Below are positions 56,905 to 64,000 of a DNA stretch of 64,000 nt, in pieces; the stretch's first letter is position 1; each line of letters begins with the position of its first letter. A program made the translations under genes and the position numbers. The notes below the pieces were generated by a model that searched no databases, had not been told where the DNA came from, and worked only from the letters and a program-made list of their open reading frames with translations. Source of the DNA: Symsagittifera roscoffensis (taxonomy: Eukaryota; Xenacoelomorpha; Acoela; Convolutidae); the NCBI RefSeq assembly GCF_963678635.1, contig NC_087068.1:32428318-32492317 (forward strand), given 5' to 3'.

Positions 56905-57115
56905 TTTTATCAGGCCGCTCTAAGACACTTAATTCTCAAGAATCTACCTAATGAAATCAACTTCACGAAAATTACTGGGCCGCACTGAGACACTGAATTC
57001 TCAAGAAGCTCTCCCGTAATTTCTCCTTGAAAAACACTAAGCCCTAATCTGATTAATACTGGGCCGCTCTAAGACAATTAAGTCCCAAGAAACTACCCTT
57101 GTAATTTCAGAAAAA
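56905..57115 (-). repeat. LINE 5' leader monomers (minus-strand LINE)
   Basis: Three degenerate copies of a block GGCCGC(T/A)CT(A/G)AGACA...AATTCTCAAGAA start at 56,913, 56,978 and 57,062. They lie just upstream of ORF1, where a LINE internal promoter is expected. Confidence 0.75.
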
Positions 57116-57697
57116 GCTTCCTCCGTTTCATTTTTGCTGTTCTTTTTGTGCCTTCGCTTCGACGTTGACTGTTTCTTTGACTTCTTCGTAGCAGACTTTG
57201 ATCGTTTCTTCAGGACTACTTTTTTCAAGTTAATTCTACTTCTGTCTCTCTTCAAGGATCAAAAACGGGTGAATTTGCCTCGAATCTCGCAAGGTTCTGT
57301 TGTTCTTTCTCTTTCTTGTGGATAATAACTTTTTTACTGGAATAATGAGGATGACCAATGTTCTCAATATTTTGAGTATGTCTGTGGTGTTGGTTCGTTT
57401 TGTGTATACTATTGCTGCGATCCGGTGACGCAGTCCGTGGAGAATCGAAAGCAGTAGTTCTAGTGAACAAGGTTTCGAACTGTTGCTGTGGTGGGGGGCC
57501 ATAGTATTGTTTATCAAGTCGTGCCACATAATAAGTTTGTCTTCGTTCTTCTGGATCGACTGGTAGTTCTTTTTTGTGGCAGGATTGATGCTCAACTCTC
57601 CTACTGATGTCTGGATGGGGAAAATTTTTCGTTGAAAATTTCTAGGGGATGCGTCGATGGCCGCACGAAAAGAGCTTGCGCCAACAAAGTGCACCAT
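57037..57697 (-). pseudogene. Transposon-type protein fragment (unknown function)
   Basis: A 153-codon frame (57,697-57,236) starts MVHFVGASSFRAAI and contains LIMWHDLINNT, LRHRIAAIVYTKR and LLSTRKRKN. One frame over, 57,255-57,037 continues with a very basic tail (KKRSKSATKKSKKQ). The block resembles a family I recall in transposon-associated proteins of aquatic invertebrates, often next to SGNH-hydrolase-like sequence; the exact family is not certain. The basic tail runs into the LINE 5' leader, so the C-terminus is chimeric. Confidence 0.4.
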
Positions 57698-57890
57698 AAA
57701 TCTTCACCTGCAACACCTAGAGCAGCAGGACTTTGCTATTTTTTCCGTTCCAGAAAGCGATTTTAGATTTAGCTCTAGGGCATATATCTGAAAATACACA
57801 GTTTGTATACGGGGAAAGGAAATCTATTTAATAAGTTTAAATGATAACAAATAATTATAAAAATATTAAATAGTTTCAGATAAATTTGTA
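57698..57890. other. Spacer, no gene recognised
   Basis: About 0.2 kb between the two oppositely oriented fragments. The minus-strand reading upstream of 57,697 has stops after a few protein-like residues (SKIAFWNGKNSK). Otherwise AT-rich. Confidence 0.4.
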
Positions 57891-58216
57891 TTTCTCGAGG
57901 TAGCAATGGTTGCCTCGCTCTAAATGTCAACCAGGAGATATCATATTTTCAAAACATCTTCGTCAAAGAACCTTCTGATAGCAGATTCGCAGGCGCGACA
58001 CTTGGAATTAAATACAGAAAAAGCGTGTGTGAGAAGATTTACAGTACTTACCATCTAGGCAGTGACGAAATTCACTTAAGCCCAGAAGGTTTCAAAGGCA
58101 TCAAAAGCATCATAAAGAACAAGATACTGTACAAGAAATACTCTGACGCTTTCAACGACGAAGGTCATCTCACACAGTACGAGTGCACCTTCCGACACTG
58201 CCGCTGCCCTTACTGA
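57890..58216 (+). pseudogene. SGNH/GDSL-hydrolase-like C-terminal fragment
   Basis: Open from about 57,900 to a TGA at 58,214-58,216, no Met start. It contains SRFAGATLG and then YHLGSDEIHLSPEGFKGI. D-E-I-H-L-x-x-x-G fits block V of SGNH hydrolases (catalytic Asp and His as DxxH). The nucleophile Ser block is absent, so only the C-terminal end remains. It ends immediately before the LINE leader at 58,214. Orientation is opposite to the fragment at 57,037-57,697. Confidence 0.45.
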
Positions 58217-58260
58217 GTGTAAGCTGCAGGTTTGTGAGCTGTACTTCCCCCTGTCCTTTC

Positions 58261-58450
58261 TAGAAATATCAAACCGCAGGCGTCCCCTTTTCGGGATCCA
58301 CAGGTTTGTTTGTTTATTTCTCTGACCCCATCGAACGTTCTAGAAATATTAAACCGCAGGCGCCCCCTTTTCGGGATCAACAGGTTTGCATATTTCTCTG
58401 AACGCATCGTACTGCAGGCGTCTCTTCTCGGGAATTACAGATCCCTCTGT
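58261..58450 (+). repeat. LINE 5' leader monomers (plus-strand LINE)
   Basis: An 80-bp unit beginning TAGAAATAT(C/T)AAACCGCAGGCG and containing CCCCTTTTCGGGATC(C/A)ACAGGTTTG starts at 58,261 and 58,341. A third, shortened copy is around 58,411 (ACTGCAGGCGTCTCTTCTCGGG). It is GC-rich against an AT-rich background and sits just upstream of ORF1, fitting a repeated internal promoter. Confidence 0.85.
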
Positions 58451-58485
58451 AAAGTCCCCCTCTGTTAACTGTTAACTCTTCAACG

Positions 58486-59371
58486 ATGAGTCGCACATGC
58501 CGAACTTGCACAAGGTCCATACCGAAAGCCGAAAAAAGTTACAACTGTGTAGCGTGCGGTTGTCACATGCATCTAGAACCAACATGCACAGGATTATTAA
58601 ACGTAGCCATCAACGGAAAAAAGGAGCTTGGTCGAAACGCAATGTTACTCTGTAACGTCTGCATTGAAAACAGCGAACGCGACAACTTCATTCGGAACAG
58701 CACTGTCAACAAACTGGAAGAAAAAATCAACAAAAACATGTCTAGCAATGCTGAGACACTCGAAACGCAAATTGCTCAAATTGTCGAAAAGAAAATAAAC
58801 GAAGCAATAAGGAAAACACACGATAAAGTAGACGAGAGTTACGCAAACGTCGTGAAGGAAGTTGAAAGCTACAAAAAACGTGAATAGTCCTCAAAACTCC
58901 AAAAACAACAACAACACAACCACTCACAGCATCGAACACAATGTAAGAGTGCAAGGGATCCATGAAGATCCTGATAAACCACGTGACTTGAATCTTGTCC
59001 AAACTCACGAAAAACTAGAGGAAATTTTGGAAACCATTGGAGTTAAACCAAAAATAGTCCGGTTTAAAAGACTTGGAACATTCAACAAAGAAAAGAAAAA
59101 GCCTAGAACACTTCTAATTACGCTTGAAAATCCAGCAGCAATCAATCTAATGATTGCAAAAAGTACTGAAAAAAGAGACGAAATGAAAGAAATGAATATA
59201 TTTCTGTCACGTGCCCTATGTAAAGAAGATTCTATCAAAGAAAACCTCTGCCTGAAACGACGTAGGGAAATGCTTGAAGAAGGCGTACCACGTGAAAAAC
59301 TGAAAATAAGAAACCTTGAGCTTTTCCATGATGGAGCAAAAGTTCAATTAAATCAAACTTCCCAGCCATAA
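58486..59371 (+). pseudogene. LINE ORF1: zinc finger, coiled coil, RRM-like domain, one frameshift
   Basis: Frame 1 (58,486-58,887, 133 codons) starts MSRTCRTCTRSIPKAEKSYN. It has a PHD-like set of Cys/His (CRTC, CVACGCHMH, C near 30, CNVC) and then a coiled-coil-like Glu/Lys/Gln-rich helix. Frame 2 (58,862-59,371) overlaps it and continues with a Lys/Asn-rich linker and an RRM-like domain (HNVRVQGI, IVRFKRLGTFNKEKKKPRTLLITL) and a CTD (MNIFLSRALCKEDSIKENLCLKRRR). The frameshift lies near 58,870-58,885. In the family ORF1 binds element RNA as a chaperone. Confidence 0.78.
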
Positions 59372-59399
59372 CCAGAAAATGCAACATCCAACGTTTGAC

Positions 59400-60350
59400 T
59401 AGATCATCTCCACATTTTACAATTTAATGCACGCAGTTTAGTTAACTATGAAAGAAGATTCAAAGTGGCAAATGCAATAAAAATTGGTTTGTACAGCGTT
59501 ATTTGTTTTTGTGAGACCTGGTTAAACAAAAATATCTCAAACTCTGAACAACTACTTGCAGAATACAACATTTATCGAGCAGATAGAGCACATCAGTCGT
59601 CTAACACTCACGGAGGTGCCCTGATTGCCATTAAGAACTCACTAAATTCCCAAAAAATAATTCCCACGTCGATTGTTGTGTCCTATGTAACATAACGCTA
59701 ACAAACGAAACTATCTATATATGCCCCTTTTACAACCCCCATAGAGCCAGTCAATACAGATATGACTACCAATGTTTCAACAAAATTCTCGAAGCCATCC
59801 CTAAAAAGAGTAAAGCAGTCATATGTGGAGACATTATTTTCCATCTACAAAATGGGACATCTTCAGCAGTCAAGAAAACGATGAACAAGAAATCCTAGAA
59901 ATGTTAGAAGATAGGCTTCTTCAACAGATCATCAACTTTCCGACCTGCGGCACAAACACGATGGACGTTTTTCTGTATCAAAACTGTCAAGTATACTCTG
60001 AACACGATGAAAATTTTGATAAAATCTATGACTGCTCTGACCATATTACAATCAGAACAGCAATAGAACTTGAACATTTCGATCCTCCGCCAGCAATGAC
60101 AATTTTCTACAGTTTTGTGTCAGGAGATTATGACCGGATTGTTGGTGCCATGAAAGATCGGCCCTTCAACCCCCAATGCTACACCAATGTACAGCGAAAT
60201 TCAGGACTACTTAACCGACTTGATAGACACTCACATCCCAAAAAGAACCAAATATCGTCAATCGCTACCACCTTGGATTACACCGAGTACATCACATCAG
60301 ATGAAAATTCTCAACACGCAAAAGAGGTTACTCGAAAAACGACCAGCTAG
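59400..60350 (+). pseudogene. LINE AP-like endonuclease, frameshifted
   Basis: From about 59,400: LQFNARSLVNYERRF, then CFCETWLN (catalytic Glu), GGALIAIK, then a TAA near 59,693. A second frame (59,823-60,350) gives KWDIFSSQ, NFPTCGTNTMDVFL and SDHITIRTAIEL (the closing SDH motif). The central GDxN motif is split by a frameshift at ~59,830. All recognisable catalytic elements exist but in different frames. Confidence 0.8.
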
Positions 60351-61000
60351 CTACCGAAAAAATAAGGTCCTCAAACTAAAAAGCCAAGTCACTGAATTAT
60401 GTGAACATGATCGAATCTCATACCAAGAAAAAACTTTTGTTTTAAGAAATTGTGGTCATATTTACAAGCACCTTAAGCATATCAATAGAGCTTCGAACAT
60501 CCCGAAAACGATCAAGTTCAAAGACAAAATGACATCAATTCCAGAAGAAAAGGTAGAAATGTTTAACACATTTTTTCACTCAGTATTTTCCCAAAGAGAA
60601 CTACAACTTCCTTGACATAAAGTGCGATTCACCAACCCTAACAAACTTAAGCGTTTCAAACAAAACAATAAGTAATATTCTGGCAAATATAGACACTACA
60701 AAAACTCGCGGACCAAATGATCTACCTCCCGGTTTTTACCAATGATGCGGCAAACAAATGAGTAACATACTCATTAAGCTTTTCAAGAATATTAAACGCA
60801 TACGCAAAATGCCAACGAGTTGGAACACAGCGGCTGTAACACCCATTCACAAAAAGAACGACCCAAAAGATGTTGAAAACTATCACCCAATCTCCCTTCT
60901 AAACATTGACAGCAAAATCTTTGAAAACTGCATGTACTCTCCACTCTACGAGCACTTTTAAGACCATCTTTCTATAAACCAACACGGTTTTGTAAAGAAA
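60187..61000 (+). pseudogene. LINE RT N-terminal region, broken
   Basis: 60,187-60,615: YRQSLPPWITPSTSHQMKIL and a Lys-rich linker, ending KVEMFNTFFHSVFSQ, the usual segment before RT fingers. Then, in other frames to ~61,000: TRGPNDLPP, MPTSWNTAAVTPIHKKNDP, ENYHPISLLNIDSKIFE and INQHGFVKKRSV, the RT fingers blocks. Stops at ~60,613, ~60,743 and ~60,959. Confidence 0.78.
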
Positions 61001-61009
61001 CGCTCCGTT

Positions 61010-61822
61010 ATGAGCATCATGCTCCAATTCCTAAATCGAATCTACAAAGCCCTGGATGAAAATCCCCATAATGAGATCATTGCTTTTTATGCTGATTTCT
61101 CCAAGGCCTTCGATAAAATCCCCCACAAATTATTACTCCGAAAATTGAGTGATATTGGTGTAGGTGGATGCCTATTCGAAATCATCTACGACTATCTCAG
61201 AAACCGAAGGCAATTTGTTCGGGTTGATTTCAACACATCCACCGTCCTCGAAATAACCAGCGGGGTACCCCAAGGTTCACTCCTGGGCCCACTCCTGTTC
61301 TGTGTTTTTATAAATGATCTCCCTGAAGTCCTAAACTTCAGTGACCCCTCAATACTTGCTGACGATCTAAAAAATTTTTCTGTTGGACGCAAACAAGAAG
61401 AAATACAACTTGACTTAAAAAAAATCGAAGATTGGGTTAGACAAAACAAAATGGAAATGGCATTCGAAAAATGCGCTCGAATAAACTTCAGAGGTGTTGA
61501 TTTAAATCTATTTTTGATCAAAAATCGTGTAACTCAGCTAAAATCAATAAAAGATCTGGGTATTCACATGTTAGGAGATCTTAGTTGGAGCACTCATCTA
61601 ACCGAACGATTAAAGAAAGCAAACAAATTACTATACAGTCTAAGACGAAATTTAGCATATAACGTCAACACCTTTGTAAAACTAGGTCTCTACAAATCAA
61701 TGATACTACCAGTGTTAACCTACGGCTGTCACTGTGCGAACTTTCTGAGAAAAGACCTACAAAAACTTGAATTTTTTCAAAAGAAAGTAGTAAAGTGGAA
61801 AACACTGCCAAAAATACACTGA
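61010..61822 (+). pseudogene. LINE reverse transcriptase palm and thumb (270 codons)
   Basis: An intact stretch: AFYADFSKAFDKIPHKLLL (motif A with catalytic Asp), SGVPQGSLLGPLLFCVFIND (motif B), SILADDLKNF (motif C, ADD), QLKSIKDLGIHMLGDLSWSTH, and the thumb KLGLYKSMILPVLTYG. It stops after WKTLPKIH by a short frameshift; the C-terminal region continues in other frames to the CSW..C.C..C motif. Best-preserved RT in the window. Confidence 0.9.
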
Positions 61823-62249
61823 ACAACTTAGAATGCTCAACATTTTACCTCTGCCAATGTTCCTACAGACCAATGACTTACTTTTGCTTTCATAACTCTG
61901 CACTGACTACGATCACCACAGCATCCCACTTCCCACAGCTAACAATACCCTAGACCGACGATTAGAGCCCTTCAAATTACCCAAAACTCGAACAGAATAA
62001 CGCAGGGGAGAATTAGTTTTTCGTACAACCAGAGTTGCAAATAGAATTGATCATTTAGTCATTTTCAGGATAGAACAGGGACTCAAACAGCGCATCACAA
62101 CTCTTATGTGGAAATTCTACAGTGAAAAATACAGTACCCTCAACCTCTGCTCTTGGCAGATATGCTGCGACTGCACAACGTGCAAAAATATCTGGACAAT
62201 ATTATAAACTCTTTGGAAGAAATTCCCACCAGTATTCTACTGGAAAGCC

Positions 62250-62250
<1 letters not shown>

Positions 62251-62310
<60 letters not shown>
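62251..62310 (+). repeat. (CAA)20 microsatellite, LINE 3' tail
   Basis: Twenty perfect CAA units directly follow the LINE C-terminal region and mark its 3' end. The poly-Gln/Asn/Thr frames read through it are not genes. Confidence 0.95.
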
Positions 62311-62311
<1 letters not shown>

Positions 62312-62555
62312 TATCCTTTGCTAGTATCCTTGGATAGACCTATCCAGGTTGTTCACGGACCGTCGCATGTCGGAAGTGCCTATTTTTCATTACCTGTTAA
62401 TCAGAAAATTGCTTTTAAATGGACCATGCGTTGAAGTGCTGATTACGTAGCCTCTTTTATCATGATATATTTTGATCTCGCGATTTCGATGTTTTTTAAA
62501 AGAAAAAACAAAAACTGATAGTCTATTCTAGGAAGCTATGAGTTCCCGAAATTAG
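62311..62555. other. LINE-host junction and intron-like spacer
   Basis: About 245 bp between the (CAA) tail and the next exon. A short frame continues after the repeat (PLLVSLDRPIQVVHGPSH... to a TGA near 62,434) but has no recognised motif. The right end GAAATTAG at 62,548-62,555 serves as the 3' splice site of the following exon. Confidence 0.45.
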
Positions 62556-62768
62556 TTGAAATACTTTAATTGGGAAGTTAAAATGGCAATGTCTAGTGAT
62601 TCAGTTTCGACTGTCAATGAGCCCCTAGTATCCCTTCAGTTTAATATGACTCAAGGGGGCTCAGAATCATGCAAACAAAAAACACTGGAATTGTCCAAAG
62701 AAGAATTGCAAGATGTCATAGACAGTCTAACCAAAGCCAGTGATGCTATTTCTGCGTATACAAGTTAA
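62556..62768 (+). CDS. COMM-domain protein, terminal exon (COMMD8-like)
   Basis: The exon begins after an AG at 62,554-62,555 and runs 70 codons to TAA 62,766-62,768. The sequence starts LKYFNWEVKMAMSSD, continues NEPLVSLQFNM, and ends LELSKEELQDVIDSL. W-x-(V/L) at the start, a P-L-x-x-L-x-x strand and an ELs.eEL..l+..L helix are the hallmarks of the C-terminal COMM domain, which makes COMMD proteins dimerise and join the COMMander/CCC endosomal sorting complex. The wording is closest to COMMD8 as I recall it. The upstream exons are not seen in the ~200 bp to the left, which is LINE; they may lie beyond 58 kb or be lost. Confidence 0.7.
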   Translation: MKYFNWEVKMAMSSDSVSTVNEPLVSLQFNMTQGGSESCKQKTLELSKEELQDVIDSLTKASDAISAYTS

Positions 62769-63028
62769 ACTCTTGATGAACAATCGAATTAAACTTGATA
62801 ATATAAGGAGTTTTTAGATAACTATTACCATATCATTACAAAAATTTCTAAGTCTAAAGTTTCTAAGTCAAATTACTCAAGTTTTGAGTCAGAATGTGCA
62901 ATTTTTAGCAGAACATAAAGAGTAAATTGATTATCCCAATTTTATTTTTTTCTAGCAATTTTCAGATAAACTGTCAGCAGTTTGACTACAAGTAAATCTT
63001 CGTATATAGACAAAAATGTGCCCTGGAA
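62769..63028. other. Intergenic, no gene seen
   Basis: AT-rich 260 bp between the COMM exon stop and the next inferred start. It contains the COMM gene 3' UTR. No clear AATAAA was noted. Confidence 0.4.
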
Positions 63029-63775
63029 ATGGCAGAATCACTTTTTCAACTAACTAGGTAGGCGAAGGTCAGAAAGTTTGTAAATTTGGAATAATAAAGG
63101 CTGGAAACTGACATTATTACCATTTTTCTGCATTTCAGTGAATTCAAAAACTTGTATGACACAGGAAAGCAATCAAGAGCTTTTCATTTTCCGTCTGCAT
63201 CCAACAATGCTCGTCAGCGCTCCAAAGAAGATTCGGTAAAATTAACAGCAATTTTTTTTCATTATTATATGCGATTGAATGAGCTAAGTATTGACGTGTA
63301 ATTGCTGTTATGTCATTCAAATTGACATCACAAAAAAACTAAGAGTGAAGACCATAAATTATTCGACTTCGAAAGTAACAATAAGAGTGCACAATAAGAA
63401 CCGTCTTTACAATGGTGAGTATTTTTGATCATGAAAAGTATTGATAAATGAACTAGGTTTAGAGCGGTTTTATAATTTAAAAGGGTAAGGTAATGCAGTA
63501 ATTTCTGAAAAAAAACTAGCTTTCATTTGTGTTTTAGGGTTGAAAGGGCACGGTATGCTGTAACTTCTCTTTTTTTTCTCATTGAGTTTTTCTCTGAATT
63601 CTTGCCGAAGTCAATTTTTTTTCAGGACTCAGACGATGACGATGACGACTACGTACAAAATAGAAGCTATCCTGCTGAGTTTAACCTAAAAAAACATGTC
63701 ACGAGGTTGAAAAAAGAGAACGAGAAAGAATTCGCCAGTCGTCTCACTGAAGAAATTTGGGATCCATTTGAATCG
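63029..63775 (+). CDS. Unidentified host gene, first three exons
   Basis: Exon 1 63,029-63,057 (MAESLFQLT), intron with GTAGGC and TTTCAG, exon 2 63,139-63,235 (EFKNLYDTGKQSRAFHF...), intron with GTAAAA and TTTTTTTTCAG, exon 3 63,626-63,775 (DSDDDDDDYVQNRSY..., EEIWDPFES), then a GTAAGT donor. All three join in phase. The product has a short N-terminus, a Ser/Asn/Arg-rich segment, an Asp-rich stretch and a Lys/Glu-rich helix. The gene continues to the right beyond the window, or its next exon is not visible before 64,000. An alternative first exon could be the ATG at 63,412 followed by GTGAGT, which would also splice in phase to exon 3. Family not recognised. Confidence 0.6.
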
Positions 63776-64000
63776 GTAAGTTTAAATTCTGTTATGCAAA
63801 TTGATCATTGCTTGAAATTATTTCCACGCAAGAAATTTACTGATGTGAAAATTCTGTTTAATATTACCTTCAATGGCATAATACCAGGCTAACTTTAATA
63901 GAAACAAGTATTTGGTGTCCATTTTTAAAAGCTAAAAATTAATTTTTAATATTCAATATTATTGTTTTTCAATAAAACTAATTACTTCAATAACAATTTA

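Larger units (their letters stand above)
53119..57115 (-). mobile_element. CR1-like LINE, longest copy (tail to 5' leader)
   Basis: Minus-strand LINE. Right to left it has a repeated 5' leader (57,115-56,900), ORF1 with a PHD-like zinc finger (56,890-55,986), endonuclease (56,150-54,9xx), RT (54,9xx-53,688), 3' region and (TTGAC)n tail (~53,122-53,138). Frames are broken at several points. Endonuclease plus RT order and the ORF1 type fit the CR1/Jockey group. Confidence 0.87.
58214..62310 (+). mobile_element. CR1/L2-like LINE, plus strand, nearly full length
   Basis: 5' leader with tandem repeats (58,261-58,450), ORF1 (58,486-59,371), endonuclease (59,400-60,100), RT (60,187-61,822), a C-terminal tail with CSWQICCDCTTC (~62,138-62,185) and a (CAA)20 tail at 62,251-62,310. 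It is about 4.1 kb. Several frameshifts and stops interrupt ORF1 and ORF2. Catalytic motifs are better kept than in the minus-strand LINE. Confidence 0.88.

Noticed and set aside
62122-62434. Poly-Gln and poly-Asn proteins
   Set aside because: Translations of the (CAA)20 LINE tail in different frames.

Overview
The window is AT-rich nuclear DNA from an invertebrate animal. Three things show this: an intronless histone H4 gene with a metazoan-type 3' stem-loop, GT-AG exons with short TTTCAG acceptors, and the mix of Ty3/gypsy, Polinton/Maverick and CR1/L2-like LINE elements. I cannot name the species. Nearly all of the first 39 kb and most of 47-62 kb is decayed mobile DNA. Host genes are sparse: one H4, one COMM-domain exon, one small multi-exon gene at the right edge and a few orphan small ORFs.

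Layout. 1-14,211 and 17,338-36,804 are two near-identical direct copies of one compound block. Read left to right, the block is a minus-strand Ty3/gypsy element (gag to pol), its 5' leader, and then tandem ~2.02 kb units made of the 3' part of a minus-strand Polinton DNA polymerase B plus its tail. The second copy carries an extra internal 5,256-bp tandem duplication (22,875-28,130 and 28,131-33,386). It also continues past 36,804 into the N-terminal half of the polymerase, which begins at about 39,260. Between the two copies lies 14,212-17,337: the H4 gene with its stem-loop, a stray gag fragment, and the integrase/RNase H end of the second Ty3 element. H4 therefore sits exactly on the seam of a large duplication. 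If this is an ordinary tandem duplication, another H4 copy is predicted to the left of the window.

39.3-47.2 kb is the least TE-like part. It holds a ~61-bp satellite studded with perfect TGACGTCA palindromes, a degenerate higher-order AT-rich repeat, CCAAT-box-like motifs and three small ORFs of unknown function. 47.2-50.6 kb has an inverted Polinton tail and a broken reverse transcriptase of an unusual family. 50.8-57.1 kb is a nest of minus-strand LINEs: an old LINE 3' end interrupted by a CR1-like LINE, with the junction itself tandemly duplicated (1,458 bp). 57.0-58.2 kb carries remnants of another element, including an SGNH-hydrolase-like piece. 58.2-62.3 kb is a plus-strand LINE with ORF1 and ORF2, a repeated 5' leader and a (CAA)20 tail. 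The right edge has a COMM-domain terminal exon and the first three exons of an unidentified acidic-protein gene.

Almost every TE reading frame carries stops or frameshifts, so they are annotated as pseudogenes. The most distinctive objects are the divergent H4 (nine changes from canonical animal H4) on the duplication seam, and the TGACGTCA satellite.
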